A program made the translations under genes and the position numbers. From positions 205,566 to 269,565 of the forward strand of contig NZ_JACEFJ010000006.1 of NCBI RefSeq assembly GCF_015354735.1: a stretch of DNA of 64,000 bases, written 5' to 3'. The notes below the pieces were generated by a model. The model did no database searches. It saw only the letters and a program-made list of their open reading frames with translations, and was not told where the DNA came from. This document shows, piece after piece, positions 55,336-64,000 of the stretch. Every line of letters starts with the position of its first letter. Within the stretch, counting starts at the first letter, position 1. This DNA comes from Pararhodonellum marinum. GTDB taxonomy: Bacteria; Bacteroidota; Bacteroidia; Cytophagales; Cyclobacteriaceae.

Positions 55336-55944
55336 CACATGCAATGGGTTATATAGGTTTTGGTTAATTTAATTGTGTCAAATGTACTTTCTTTCGATCC
55401 TTGTTTAATAAAAGCCTTTGTATCCATTGGAAATCCAATTCTTCAAGCCAAACAGATATTTACCTTAATAAACAAACTCAATTTCTAATTACCTATCGGT
55501 TTTATACTGTATCCCTTATGCTAGTAGGATTGGTTGTATGTTTATACCAAAATTAATAAGGTGTGAAATGGGAGTGTGTTGCTAATCACTTGATTATCTT
55601 CCCATCGCTAACCTTATTCAGGCGGTTGTTTACCTAATTTTCTAAACCTTCAGCAACCCTAGATAGCTAGGCTTACGATCAGGACCAATAATGCCAGAAT
55701 AGGAATATCAGAAATGGTTATTCGCTTCTTTGCCACTAACCCAATGGTCTTCTTCAGAAGGGTCGGAAGTCGGAAGTCACCCGCCTTTCGTCGGGCAGGC
55801 CCGCCTGTATTGGGCAGGCCCGGCTTTCGTCGGGCAGGCCCGCCTTTTGTCGGGCAGGGATGTACGGAACATTTCGGTTTGGTGGCGAGAATTATATTGA
55901 ATTACCATTTTACTGGCATCATTGCTTACCTTCATGATATCAGG
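55336..55944. other. Intergenic region before the GH10 operon
   Basis: It should hold the promoter of the GH10 operon. Three TTACCT half-sites occur (55460-55465, 55489-55494 and near 55631) in the same direction, with no inverted partner. A GC-rich short repeat lies at 55780-55858. No gene seen; frames in the GC-rich part give FRRAGPP-type artefacts. Confidence 0.4.
55780..55858. repeat. Four copies of a 20-bp GC-rich hairpin unit
   Basis: The unit CCCGCCTTTCGTCGGGCAGG occurs at 55780-55799, 55800-55818 (one base shorter), 55819-55838 and 55839-55858. Each unit has CCCG...CGGG arms, so each can form a small hairpin. It stands out from the AT-rich surroundings. Confidence 0.85.
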
Positions 55945-57870
<1,926 letters not shown>

Positions 57871-58024
57871 TTATTTGGTTAAAATGAATTTGGGCCATGG
57901 ATGGCCGACACTGGGTTAACATGAACGCTTGATGAAATTGGGTCGGTAATATGCCTTAAATAGACATCATATCTGAAATTGAGTTTTTGCAATGTTTAAT
58001 ATGATTTGGGATTAATTTACAGTA

Positions 58025-58873
58025 TCAAGGATGGATCAATGAAAGCATGGTTTCCCCATATATCCTCCCCAACCTTCTATAACCTTCTGCAGAAAAGTGG
58101 AGCCCATCCGCGACGGCTTCACAATTCTCTGATGAAATCACATGCGCATTTGGAATGACTTCGGGTAAAGTCCTTATGATGGGATTCATGCTGGCGCATT
58201 TACCACCTTCTGCTTCACTTACCAGTTCTCCGGAGAGCAGCGGTACCGAATCCGGTGCCAGACCCAAATCAGTCAAAAGTTTGTCATAAACTCCCTTCAC
58301 CTTTATCGGCCAACTTTGGTCCCCGGTGTTGGATTCGCCTTGATGCAACAAAATTCCTTTGATTACACCATCCTTTTGTGCCAGTTTGGCCATTTCCAAT
58401 AGTCTTCCATAGGGATTCCCATCGTACTGGTTGATTATGTTTAGCATCCATTCTGGGGCGGTGGTGATATAACTTTCATAGTTTTCTTTATCAAACAATT
58501 CAATTTTACACCCTCCCACTGAGACATTGATCACTCCCACTCTGATGCTATCCGGAAGGTTGGCAATAAGGGTCCTCCCAAAGTAATCCACTGGCGTAAG
58601 GCCGGTATTGCATCGGGTAAGTGGCGGTACAGCCTGATACCAGTTTCCTATGTTGCGGTTTAAATCCGGGCAATCTACTGATTGCAAGACCTTAAATCTT
58701 ATATCTCCAATGGTATCCTGTGGTTCGTACCGAGCACTTCCTTCCATATTTGATTGTCCAAAGCTGAGAAACACATAGAAATTTTGGTCTTGACTTTGAC
58801 CTTCGATTGAAAATAAAACCAAGGCGAAAAAGGCGAACAACAAGCCTTTGAATTGAATGAGGGTTTTTTTCAT
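58025..58873 (-). CDS. Secreted CE6/SASA-type acetylesterase
   Basis: The 282-residue protein has a signal peptide (LIQFKGLLFAFFALVLF) and an SGNH-like hydrolase core of the SASA family: FLSFGQSNMEGSA with the nucleophile Ser, GVINVSVGGCKIELF, GILLHQGESNTGDQ, and the C-terminal DGLHFSAEGYRRLG with the catalytic His. Carbohydrate esterase family 6 members remove acetyl groups from xylan, which fits the neighbours. It lies 160 bases upstream of the double CE1 gene and 375 downstream of araA, so it probably has its own promoter. Confidence 0.9.
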   Translation of the reverse strand: MKKTLIQFKGLLFAFFALVLFSIEGQSQDQNFYVFLSFGQSNMEGSARYEPQDTIGDIRFKVLQSVDCPDLNRNIGNWYQAVPPLTRCNTGLTPVDYFGRTLIANLPDSIRVGVINVSVGGCKIELFDKENYESYITTAPEWMLNIINQYDGNPYGRLLEMAKLAQKDGVIKGILLHQGESNTGDQSWPIKVKGVYDKLLTDLGLAPDSVPLLSGELVSEAEGGKCASMNPIIRTLPEVIPNAHVISSENCEAVADGLHFSAEGYRRLGRIYGETMLSLIHP

Positions 58874-59248
58874 GGTTGATGGTTAATTTGGTTTAATCAC
58901 GATTCCTTTAGTCCATTACGTTTCTTTAGAAGACCTTTTCCCTCAGAAATATTGATCCAAAGCTATTTTCTTGAGCATAATCGTTTAGTTAGGTAAAAAT
59001 TACCTTCGAAAATTTTATTTAACGATTAAATTAGGCTGTCTGTCCCTTAAGGTAATTCAATTGCTACCGCTTCCAATCCTCATAATTGAGGAATTGTAAT
59101 TTATGGTTTTGGTCATTTATCCAATACAATTAAACCTTAAGAAAGGATTGATTTAACTGGGTCTGAAAATCAAATCAACTATTGCAATAAAATTAACGGT
59201 AGTATCAAAACTAGTAGTTCAAATTAAAGCTAGTTCTGGTGGTGTTCA
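58874..59248. other. Intergenic region before the CE6 gene
   Basis: It holds the palindrome at 58991-59003 and a related AAGGTAATT further right, plus a weak CCTCA-TAAT-TGAGG repeat near 59090. No gene or clear TAnnTTTG box was found. Confidence 0.4.
58991..59003. promoter_or_regulatory. Palindrome GGTAA-AAA-TTACC, possible operator
   Basis: Perfect inverted repeat, extended by A and T to 15 bases (AGGTAA-AAA-TTACCT), 118 bases before the CE6 start. The same half-sites with a TGA centre occur at 40656-40668 before the enolase-superfamily gene. Confidence 0.4.
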
Positions 59249-60748
59249 CTATTTATGGAATTGGTAATACAATTCATTCCATCTCAATTCATTTTCGAGT
59301 TGATGCAAATTGGTGTTTTTATCTATGGTGATATTCTCCAAGCCAGCGATTTTGGCAAAATCCCGCAAGTGTTCGGTTCGGAGACTTTGACTGAAACAGG
59401 TATGGTGGGCTCCACCGGAATAAATCCATCCCGAACAGCCGGTATGCATATCGGGTAATGGTTTCCACATCACCCTAGCTACTGGAAGTTTAGGCAAATC
59501 AAACGGGACCTCTTGTGCTTCCACCTCGTTGACCACGAGCCTGAACCGGTTTCCCATATCTACCAAGGAAGCATTGAGCGACAGACCTGCTTTGCCATTG
59601 AAGACCAGCCTGACAGGATCTTCCTTACCGCCAATTCCAAGTGGATGGACTTCGCATTTTGGTTTCTCTTTGGCCAAAACAGGATCTACTTCGAGCATAT
59701 GGGCACCTAGGACCATGTTGTTGGCTGGGTCAAAATGATAGGTATAATCTTCCATAAAGGCACTCCCCCCTTCCAGTCCGGTTCCCATCACTTTCATGGC
59801 CCTAACCAAGGCTGCTGTTTTCCAGTCACCTTCTCCGGCATATCCGTAGCCATCGGCCATCAGCCTTTGGGTACCGATGCCGGGAAGCTGCTTCATGCCA
59901 TGCAGGTCTTCAAAAGTATTCGTAAACCCTTTGAAACCGCCTTCGACCAAAAAATTTCTCATTCCAATTTCAATTTTGGCGGCATCCGCTAAAGCACTTC
60001 TTCTAGAGGCTCCCTTTTTTAAATTATCTGCCAGAAAGTAGTCATTTTCGTAAACCTCCAGCAAATCCGACAATTCTTGGTCTGTGACAGCATTGATTTT
60101 GGCCACCAAATCCCCCACGGGGAAAGTATTGACTGAAAACCCAAATTTCATTTCAGCTTCTACCTTATCCCCTTCGGTCACCGCCACATTCCGCATGTTA
60201 TCGCCAAACCGCGCATACTTTGCCCCTTGCCAGTCATGCCAACCTGCCGCAGCCCTACACCAAGAATCTATACTTTCAAGGACTTTAGGATCCTGCCAAT
60301 GTCCTGTCACCACTTTGCGGTTTATTTTCATTCTAGAAATCAAAAAACCAAATTCCCGGTCCCCGTGGGCACTTTGGTTGAGGTTCATGAAATCCATGTC
60401 TATGCTATCCCAAGGGATGTCTCTGTTGAATTGGGTATGGAGGTGAAGCAATGGCTTTTGGAGAATTTTCAATCCATTGATCCACATTTTGGCAGGCGAA
60501 AAAGTATGCATCCAGGTGATCACCCCAATACAGTTTTTTGCCTGATTGGCTTCTTGACAGACAGCATAAATCTCCTCCGCCGTTTTCACGATGGGTTTGA
60601 AAACGAGGCTTACACTGATTTGATCCGAATCATGCAGAGATTGGGTTATGACTTCCGCATTGGCAGCAACTTCACGGAGGGTTTCAGCTCCGTACAGGTG
60701 CTGACTCCCGGTGAGGAACCATACTTCGTTGTGTTTAAGAGACTTCAT
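59249..60748 (-). CDS. araA: L-arabinose isomerase
   Basis: AraA converts L-arabinose to L-ribulose. The 499-residue protein has the family opening [17 protein letters not shown], TPxH-type segments ([29 protein letters not shown]), and the metal-site residues in MLEVDP and [11 protein letters not shown]. Length is normal for the family. It lies 30 bases after the symporter gene in the same direction, so the two form an uptake-and-isomerisation operon. No araB or araD lies in the window; the ribulokinase and epimerase steps must be encoded elsewhere. Confidence 0.97.
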   Translation of the reverse strand: MKSLKHNEVWFLTGSQHLYGAETLREVAANAEVITQSLHDSDQISVSLVFKPIVKTAEEIYAVCQEANQAKNCIGVITWMHTFSPAKMWINGLKILQKPLLHLHTQFNRDIPWDSIDMDFMNLNQSAHGDREFGFLISRMKINRKVVTGHWQDPKVLESIDSWCRAAAGWHDWQGAKYARFGDNMRNVAVTEGDKVEAEMKFGFSVNTFPVGDLVAKINAVTDQELSDLLEVYENDYFLADNLKKGASRRSALADAAKIEIGMRNFLVEGGFKGFTNTFEDLHGMKQLPGIGTQRLMADGYGYAGEGDWKTAALVRAMKVMGTGLEGGSAFMEDYTYHFDPANNMVLGAHMLEVDPVLAKEKPKCEVHPLGIGGKEDPVRLVFNGKAGLSLNASLVDMGNRFRLVVNEVEAQEVPFDLPKLPVARVMWKPLPDMHTGCSGWIYSGGAHHTCFSQSLRTEHLRDFAKIAGLENITIDKNTNLHQLENELRWNELYYQFHK

Positions 60749-60778
60749 GTGCGGTTTATTTTAGGTTTGACATTTCAA

Positions 60779-62653
60779 TTACATCCAAAAGAAATAATAC
60801 AACAAGCCGACAATCAGAACAATCCCCGCTGCCCCCAGATTGAATGGGGTGGCAGTTTGGAAAATTACCGGATCGGTGGATAGGGATTTGGGATCGGCAT
60901 ACTTCATTTTAACATTGGTGTACAATATAATGCCCAGCATGATCAGTAAGCTCGCCATCATGAAGATGGATTCGATGCCTAAATAATCTAAATCCTTAAA
61001 CTTGACTGCACCAACAATGGCAGCCAATATTCCCAATATAATAAAGAGATAAGACCCAATAAGTGTTTTGCTTCCTTTCGCATCTGATTTGTAATCTGGG
61101 TTTTCAAAGGTTTTCTTTTCTGCAAAACTGATCAAAGAAGCCAGGAAAACCAAAATGATAAACACATATCCCATTCTCAAAATAAATGGCATTTCAGGGT
61201 AAACCACCTTGAAAATGATGCCCGTAGGCAGGGTGGCGATGGCTGTCCAGAGCGCAGCGCTGGCGGTAATCTGCCTCCAGAAAAGCCCCATGCAAAAAAC
61301 TGCCACTACCCCAGGATAAATATACCCTGTGTATTCCTGAATATACTGAAATACCTGATCCAGGGTATTTAGTTTTGGTGCCACCAGCATCGCGATAAGC
61401 AAAGCAACCACTGCAACCAGCCTTCCAGAGCGCACCAATTGTTTGTTACTGGCCTGTGGCTGAAAATACACTTTGTAAATGTCCATAGTAAAAATGGTGG
61501 AAGTGCTGTTGATCATCGAGGCCAATGAGGAAACTATGGCCGCAGCCAGGGCTGCAAAAGCCAACCCCCTTACTCCCTCAGGAACAAAATTCTTTAAAAG
61601 CCAGGGATAAGCTTCATCCGATTTGTTGATGGTTCCGATTTGTTCCACAGGTACTTGAAGCATTTCTGATAGTGCTTCGGGAGAGGATTTATTGATCAAA
61701 ACCCAAGCCGCAATCCCAGGAATCACTACCAACACAGGGATCAAAATCTTTAGATAACCAGCGAAAATCAACCCTTTCTTCGCATGTTCAATATTTTTTG
61801 CCGCAAGTCCCTTTTGGATGATGTACTGATTAAAGCCCCAATAACCTATATTAGTTAGCCACATGGCGCCTAAAACAACGGCAATTCCAGGAAGATCCTG
61901 AAAGGCGTCCTTTAGGCCCCCATCCCCGTCAGGAATCATGATTTCCCCTTTAGGAATGATCATTACAAAATGTTCCCTAGCCTCCGCATACAAATTAATC
62001 ATTCCAGCAATGACACCTTCGCCATACCCAACCGCATCCAAAGCCAGGAATGTGGTAACTAATCCTCCTCCAATCAAAACAACAACTTGGACTACATCCG
62101 TCCAAGCTACTGCTTCTAGTCCGCCATAAATAGAATAAATTCCAGAAAAAACCAATAATCCTATGATACCATACAGTAGAGGTACTCCCATGATTTTTTC
62201 CAAAGCCAATGCGCCCAAATAACTTACAGAAGTGAGGTTGACAAAAACATAAACCAACAACCAAAAAACAGCAAAAGCAGTACTTACCCGTTTGTCAAAT
62301 CGCTGTTCCAAGAATTGAGGCATGGTATATATGCCATTTTTGAGGAATATAGGAAGAAAATATTTGGCCACGATAATCAAAGTAATCGCGGCAATCCACT
62401 CATAAGCTGCAATGCCAAGTCCAATGGCAAACCCAGACCCTGAAGTACCAATAAAATGTTCTGCGGAAATATTGGCTGCTATTAGGGAAGCGCCAACTGC
62501 CCACCAAGTCAGTGATTTATCTGCTAAAAAATACTCCTGTGCAGTCTTTTGAACCCCTTTCTTAGATCGTGAAACCCATAAACCTAAAGAAACAATGACA
62601 ACAGCATAAAAAATAAAAACCACATAATCTAGGGTAGAAAAGCCTGCTTCCAT
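60779..62653 (-). CDS. Sodium/solute symporter (SSS family), probable L-arabinose transporter
   Basis: The 624-residue inner-membrane protein has about 14 membrane helices and SSS signatures: DYVVFIFYAVVIVSLGLWVS, FLADKSLTWWAVGASLIAAN with the sodium-site ISAEHFIGTSG, and YGGLEAVAWTDVVQVVVLIG. It is of the SGLT-like type with long C-terminal helices. Position in one operon with araA, and a candidate AraR operator before it, make L-arabinose or an arabinose-containing sugar the best guess for the substrate. Confidence 0.92.
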   Translation of the reverse strand: MEAGFSTLDYVVFIFYAVVIVSLGLWVSRSKKGVQKTAQEYFLADKSLTWWAVGASLIAANISAEHFIGTSGSGFAIGLGIAAYEWIAAITLIIVAKYFLPIFLKNGIYTMPQFLEQRFDKRVSTAFAVFWLLVYVFVNLTSVSYLGALALEKIMGVPLLYGIIGLLVFSGIYSIYGGLEAVAWTDVVQVVVLIGGGLVTTFLALDAVGYGEGVIAGMINLYAEAREHFVMIIPKGEIMIPDGDGGLKDAFQDLPGIAVVLGAMWLTNIGYWGFNQYIIQKGLAAKNIEHAKKGLIFAGYLKILIPVLVVIPGIAAWVLINKSSPEALSEMLQVPVEQIGTINKSDEAYPWLLKNFVPEGVRGLAFAALAAAIVSSLASMINSTSTIFTMDIYKVYFQPQASNKQLVRSGRLVAVVALLIAMLVAPKLNTLDQVFQYIQEYTGYIYPGVVAVFCMGLFWRQITASAALWTAIATLPTGIIFKVVYPEMPFILRMGYVFIILVFLASLISFAEKKTFENPDYKSDAKGSKTLIGSYLFIILGILAAIVGAVKFKDLDYLGIESIFMMASLLIMLGIILYTNVKMKYADPKSLSTDPVIFQTATPFNLGAAGIVLIVGLLYYFFWM

Positions 62654-62707
62654 TGTTGTTTTTTGGAGTTGTTAGGGGTTCATTGAGTACTTGGATCAAA
62701 TTGGTAA

Positions 62708-62715
62708 GAAAAGTA
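62708..62715 (-). promoter_or_regulatory. Probable -7 box for the symporter-araA operon
   Basis: On the minus strand the bases read TACTTTTC, seven of eight matches to TAnnTTTG, 55 bases before the symporter ATG. The palindrome at 62726-62744 begins 10 bases upstream and covers the expected -33 site, a layout suited to repression. Confidence 0.4.
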
Positions 62716-62725
62716 AATTTAATAT

Positions 62726-62744
62726 AAGTGTCGAAAAAACACCT
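62726..62744. promoter_or_regulatory. Candidate AraR operator before the symporter-araA operon
   Basis: AAGTGT-CGAAAAA-ACACCT is an inverted repeat with one mismatch in twelve arm positions and a 7-base AT-rich spacer, lying between araR and the symporter gene. It matches the perfect copy at 45167-45185 in sequence, spacer length and place relative to a -7-like box. Confidence 0.5.
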
Positions 62745-62769
62745 AAAATTTAGAGAAAAAAAGATGATT

Positions 62770-63480
62770 TTATTCAACTCCAGCTGGAATTTCATTTCTT
62801 GGAATGAAATTATGGATATTTAAAAAGTTTTCTTTGTATTGATCTTCATCCAATGAGTAATAGTAAGCGCCCTTTTTAGACCCGGATTTGTCTTTATCCT
62901 TTTCCTTTTTCAGCAAATTCGTGGACAGCACTTTTCGGGTGAAATTTCTTTTATCGATTTTGGTATCATATAACCCTTCATACATGGCCTGCAATTGGGG
63001 CAAGGTGAATTTTTCTGGAAGCAGTTCAAACAAAATGGGATGGAAAGCAGCTTTGTATCTCAACTTATTCAAAGCTTTCTCAACCATTTCCTGGTGATCA
63101 AAAATCAATCTGGGCAGTCCCTTTACCGGGAACCATCTGGCATGAAAATCATCGTTGATTTGCTGTTGGTATTTCCCGATATCAATAAGTGCTACATAAG
63201 CAATCGCGACTACCCGCTCTATAGGATCCCTATCTATTTTCCCAAAAGCCTGCATTTGTTCCATATAAACATCATGAAGACCTGTTAGCTGTTGTAATAT
63301 GCGTTCCGCAGCTTCATCAATGGACTCGTCAGGCTGCACAAAACCACCCATAAGAGACCATTTTTCTTTTTCAGGAGCAAATCCCCTTTGAATCAAAAGA
63401 AGTTTATATTCGGATCCGTCAAATCCGAAAATAATGCAATCTACTGCCAAGAGGAGTCTTGCTTGATTAGAATATTTCAT
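62770..63480 (-). CDS. araR: NUDIX-fold transcriptional regulator, AraR-like
   Basis: The 236-residue protein joins a NUDIX-type sensor domain (about 1-150: LLAVDCIIFGFDGSEYKLLL, WSLMGGFVQPDESIDEAAER) to a winged-helix DNA-binding domain (about 155-236: FELLPEKFTLPQLQAMYEGL, DKRNFTRKVLSTNLLKK). The Nudix box lacks a full GX5EX7REUXEE set, so it probably binds rather than hydrolyses its ligand. NUDIX-type AraR proteins control L-arabinose genes in Bacteroides, and this gene stands beside the symporter-araA operon, 117 bases upstream in the same direction. NrtR-type or other sugar sensing is possible but less likely. Confidence 0.8.
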   Translation of the reverse strand: MKYSNQARLLLAVDCIIFGFDGSEYKLLLIQRGFAPEKEKWSLMGGFVQPDESIDEAAERILQQLTGLHDVYMEQMQAFGKIDRDPIERVVAIAYVALIDIGKYQQQINDDFHARWFPVKGLPRLIFDHQEMVEKALNKLRYKAAFHPILFELLPEKFTLPQLQAMYEGLYDTKIDKRNFTRKVLSTNLLKKEKDKDKSGSKKGAYYYSLDEDQYKENFLNIHNFIPRNEIPAGVE

Positions 63481-63904
63481 ATTACATAAAAGAATTTAGG
63501 CTTATGGCTTGAAGAATTAACTACAAATAATAATAACGGAGGTTTTAACACTTAAATTATTAGCTTTACGCAATAAATATTTTATTTAGGCTAAAATTGA
63601 TCCCGCCATATCATCTGATTTACAGTAAATTACATTAACTGAAACTTAAAGGTCAGAATTTTTGAAATGTTGCATCCAAATTTATAAAATAATAACTTAA
63701 TTTTTAAACGTATTTAGAAATAATTGTTCTCTATTTCCTTCCAAGAAAGAATTTTTATATGCCTTTAATTCCCGTTTTCCCAATCAGATATTGAACCATT
63801 TTCCCTAATTTTAAAACGTTAATTTTAAATGACTTAATGGTACAGGGCTGCTTTTTTGCGACAGATTAAAATTAGAGTTTTAACTTTACAAATCGCAAAA
63901 GAGT
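63481..63904. other. Intergenic region between araR and the IS element
   Basis: AT-rich. It holds the araR promoter region, without an exact -7 match, and at about 63838 the start of the insertion sequence. No gene was recognised. Confidence 0.4.
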
Positions 63905-64000
63905 ATGAAAAAGTCAAGATTTACAGAATCCCAGATATTAAAGGTGCTCAAATCACAGGATGAAGGCAAAAAGGTGAGTGAAATCTGCCGTGAATTCGGC
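63838..64000 (+). mobile_element. IS3-family insertion sequence, left end
   Basis: A change in character at about 63838 (TGGTACAGGGCTGCTTTTTT) precedes an IS3-type orfA by about 67 bases, the usual leader length. The terminal repeat cannot be confirmed because the right end lies outside the window. Confidence 0.6.
63905..64000 (+). CDS. IS3-family transposase OrfA, N-terminal part
   Basis: The 32 visible residues begin MKKSRFTESQILKVLKSQDE and continue to KVSEICREFG, the helix-turn-helix start of the HTH_Tnp_1 (IS3 OrfA) family, which binds the ends of the element. The frame runs off the right edge; the OrfB integrase catalytic part would follow by programmed frameshift. Confidence 0.9.
   Translation, partial: MKKSRFTESQILKVLKSQDEGKKVSEICREFG

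Noticed and set aside
55573..55591. AGTG-N10-CACT before the GH10 operon, resembling the candidate AraR operator
   Set aside because: Spacing is one base too long and arms are only 4 bases; not strong enough to call.

Overview
The window looks like a chromosomal segment of a Bacteroidota bacterium, probably a Cyclobacteriaceae-like marine or soil glycan degrader. The support is TAnnTTTG-type -7 promoter boxes, a TonB-dependent receptor with a carboxypeptidase-regulatory-like N-terminal domain, many Cys lipoproteins, TPR-fused histidine kinases, an E. coli-type purB, and a dense set of secreted CAZymes. This assignment is inferred from sequence features only; no database search was run.

Layout. 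1-4 kb: the end of a flavodoxin/ferredoxin reductase, purB, a 76-bp tandem repeat array and a SulP anion permease. 4-12.2 kb: ctlX, a secreted beta-propeller-like protein, and a minus-strand operon of a TonB-dependent receptor followed by three surface lipoproteins (beta-helix, propeller-like, leucine-rich). 12.4-24.8 kb: housekeeping genes (clpC, WbqC family, YrdC/Sua5 family, rmuC, mltG, a thioesterase, a YihY/BrkB membrane protein, and the acetate pair pta-ackA with a CBS-domain protein). 24.8-28.9 kb: an unusual four-gene minus-strand unit of a His-rich membrane-anchored protein, a compact subtilisin-like protein, a TPR histidine kinase and a NarL-type response regulator. 29.1-29.8 kb: tRNA-Ser(UGA), a GIY-YIG ORF, and a broken second copy of the tRNA carrying two related 22-nt palindromic inserts and a third insert flanked by an 8-nt repeat. 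30.3-34.4 kb: a sulfatase and a nucleoside-hydrolase-like/GH28 fusion. 34.4-38.6 kb: a second two-component system (HisKA_2-type kinase, LytTR regulator) with a small secreted TonB-C protein between them. 38.9-42.6 kb: an outer-membrane-protein remnant, an enolase-superfamily dehydratase, a small membrane protein and a medium-chain dehydrogenase.

42.6-63.5 kb is an arabinoxylan-type catabolic region, almost all on the minus strand: two CE1 esterases, a GH10-GH43-GH95-GH43 operon, a double CE1 esterase, a CE6/SGNH acetylesterase, L-arabinose isomerase with a sodium/solute symporter, and a NUDIX-type regulator resembling AraR. The secreted enzymes would remove acetyl, feruloyl and arabinosyl groups and cut the xylan backbone; the symporter and AraA would take in and isomerise L-arabinose. 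There is no SusC/SusD pair in this region. A 19-bp palindrome (AAGTGT-N7-ACACYT) sits at similar promoter positions before the symporter-araA operon and the CE1 pair, and a weaker copy precedes the dehydrogenase; it is a candidate AraR operator. In the middle (45.5-47.7 kb) are a decayed Fic gene and a GC-richer, frameshifted nucleoside hydrolase that looks horizontally acquired. The window ends inside an IS3-family element.
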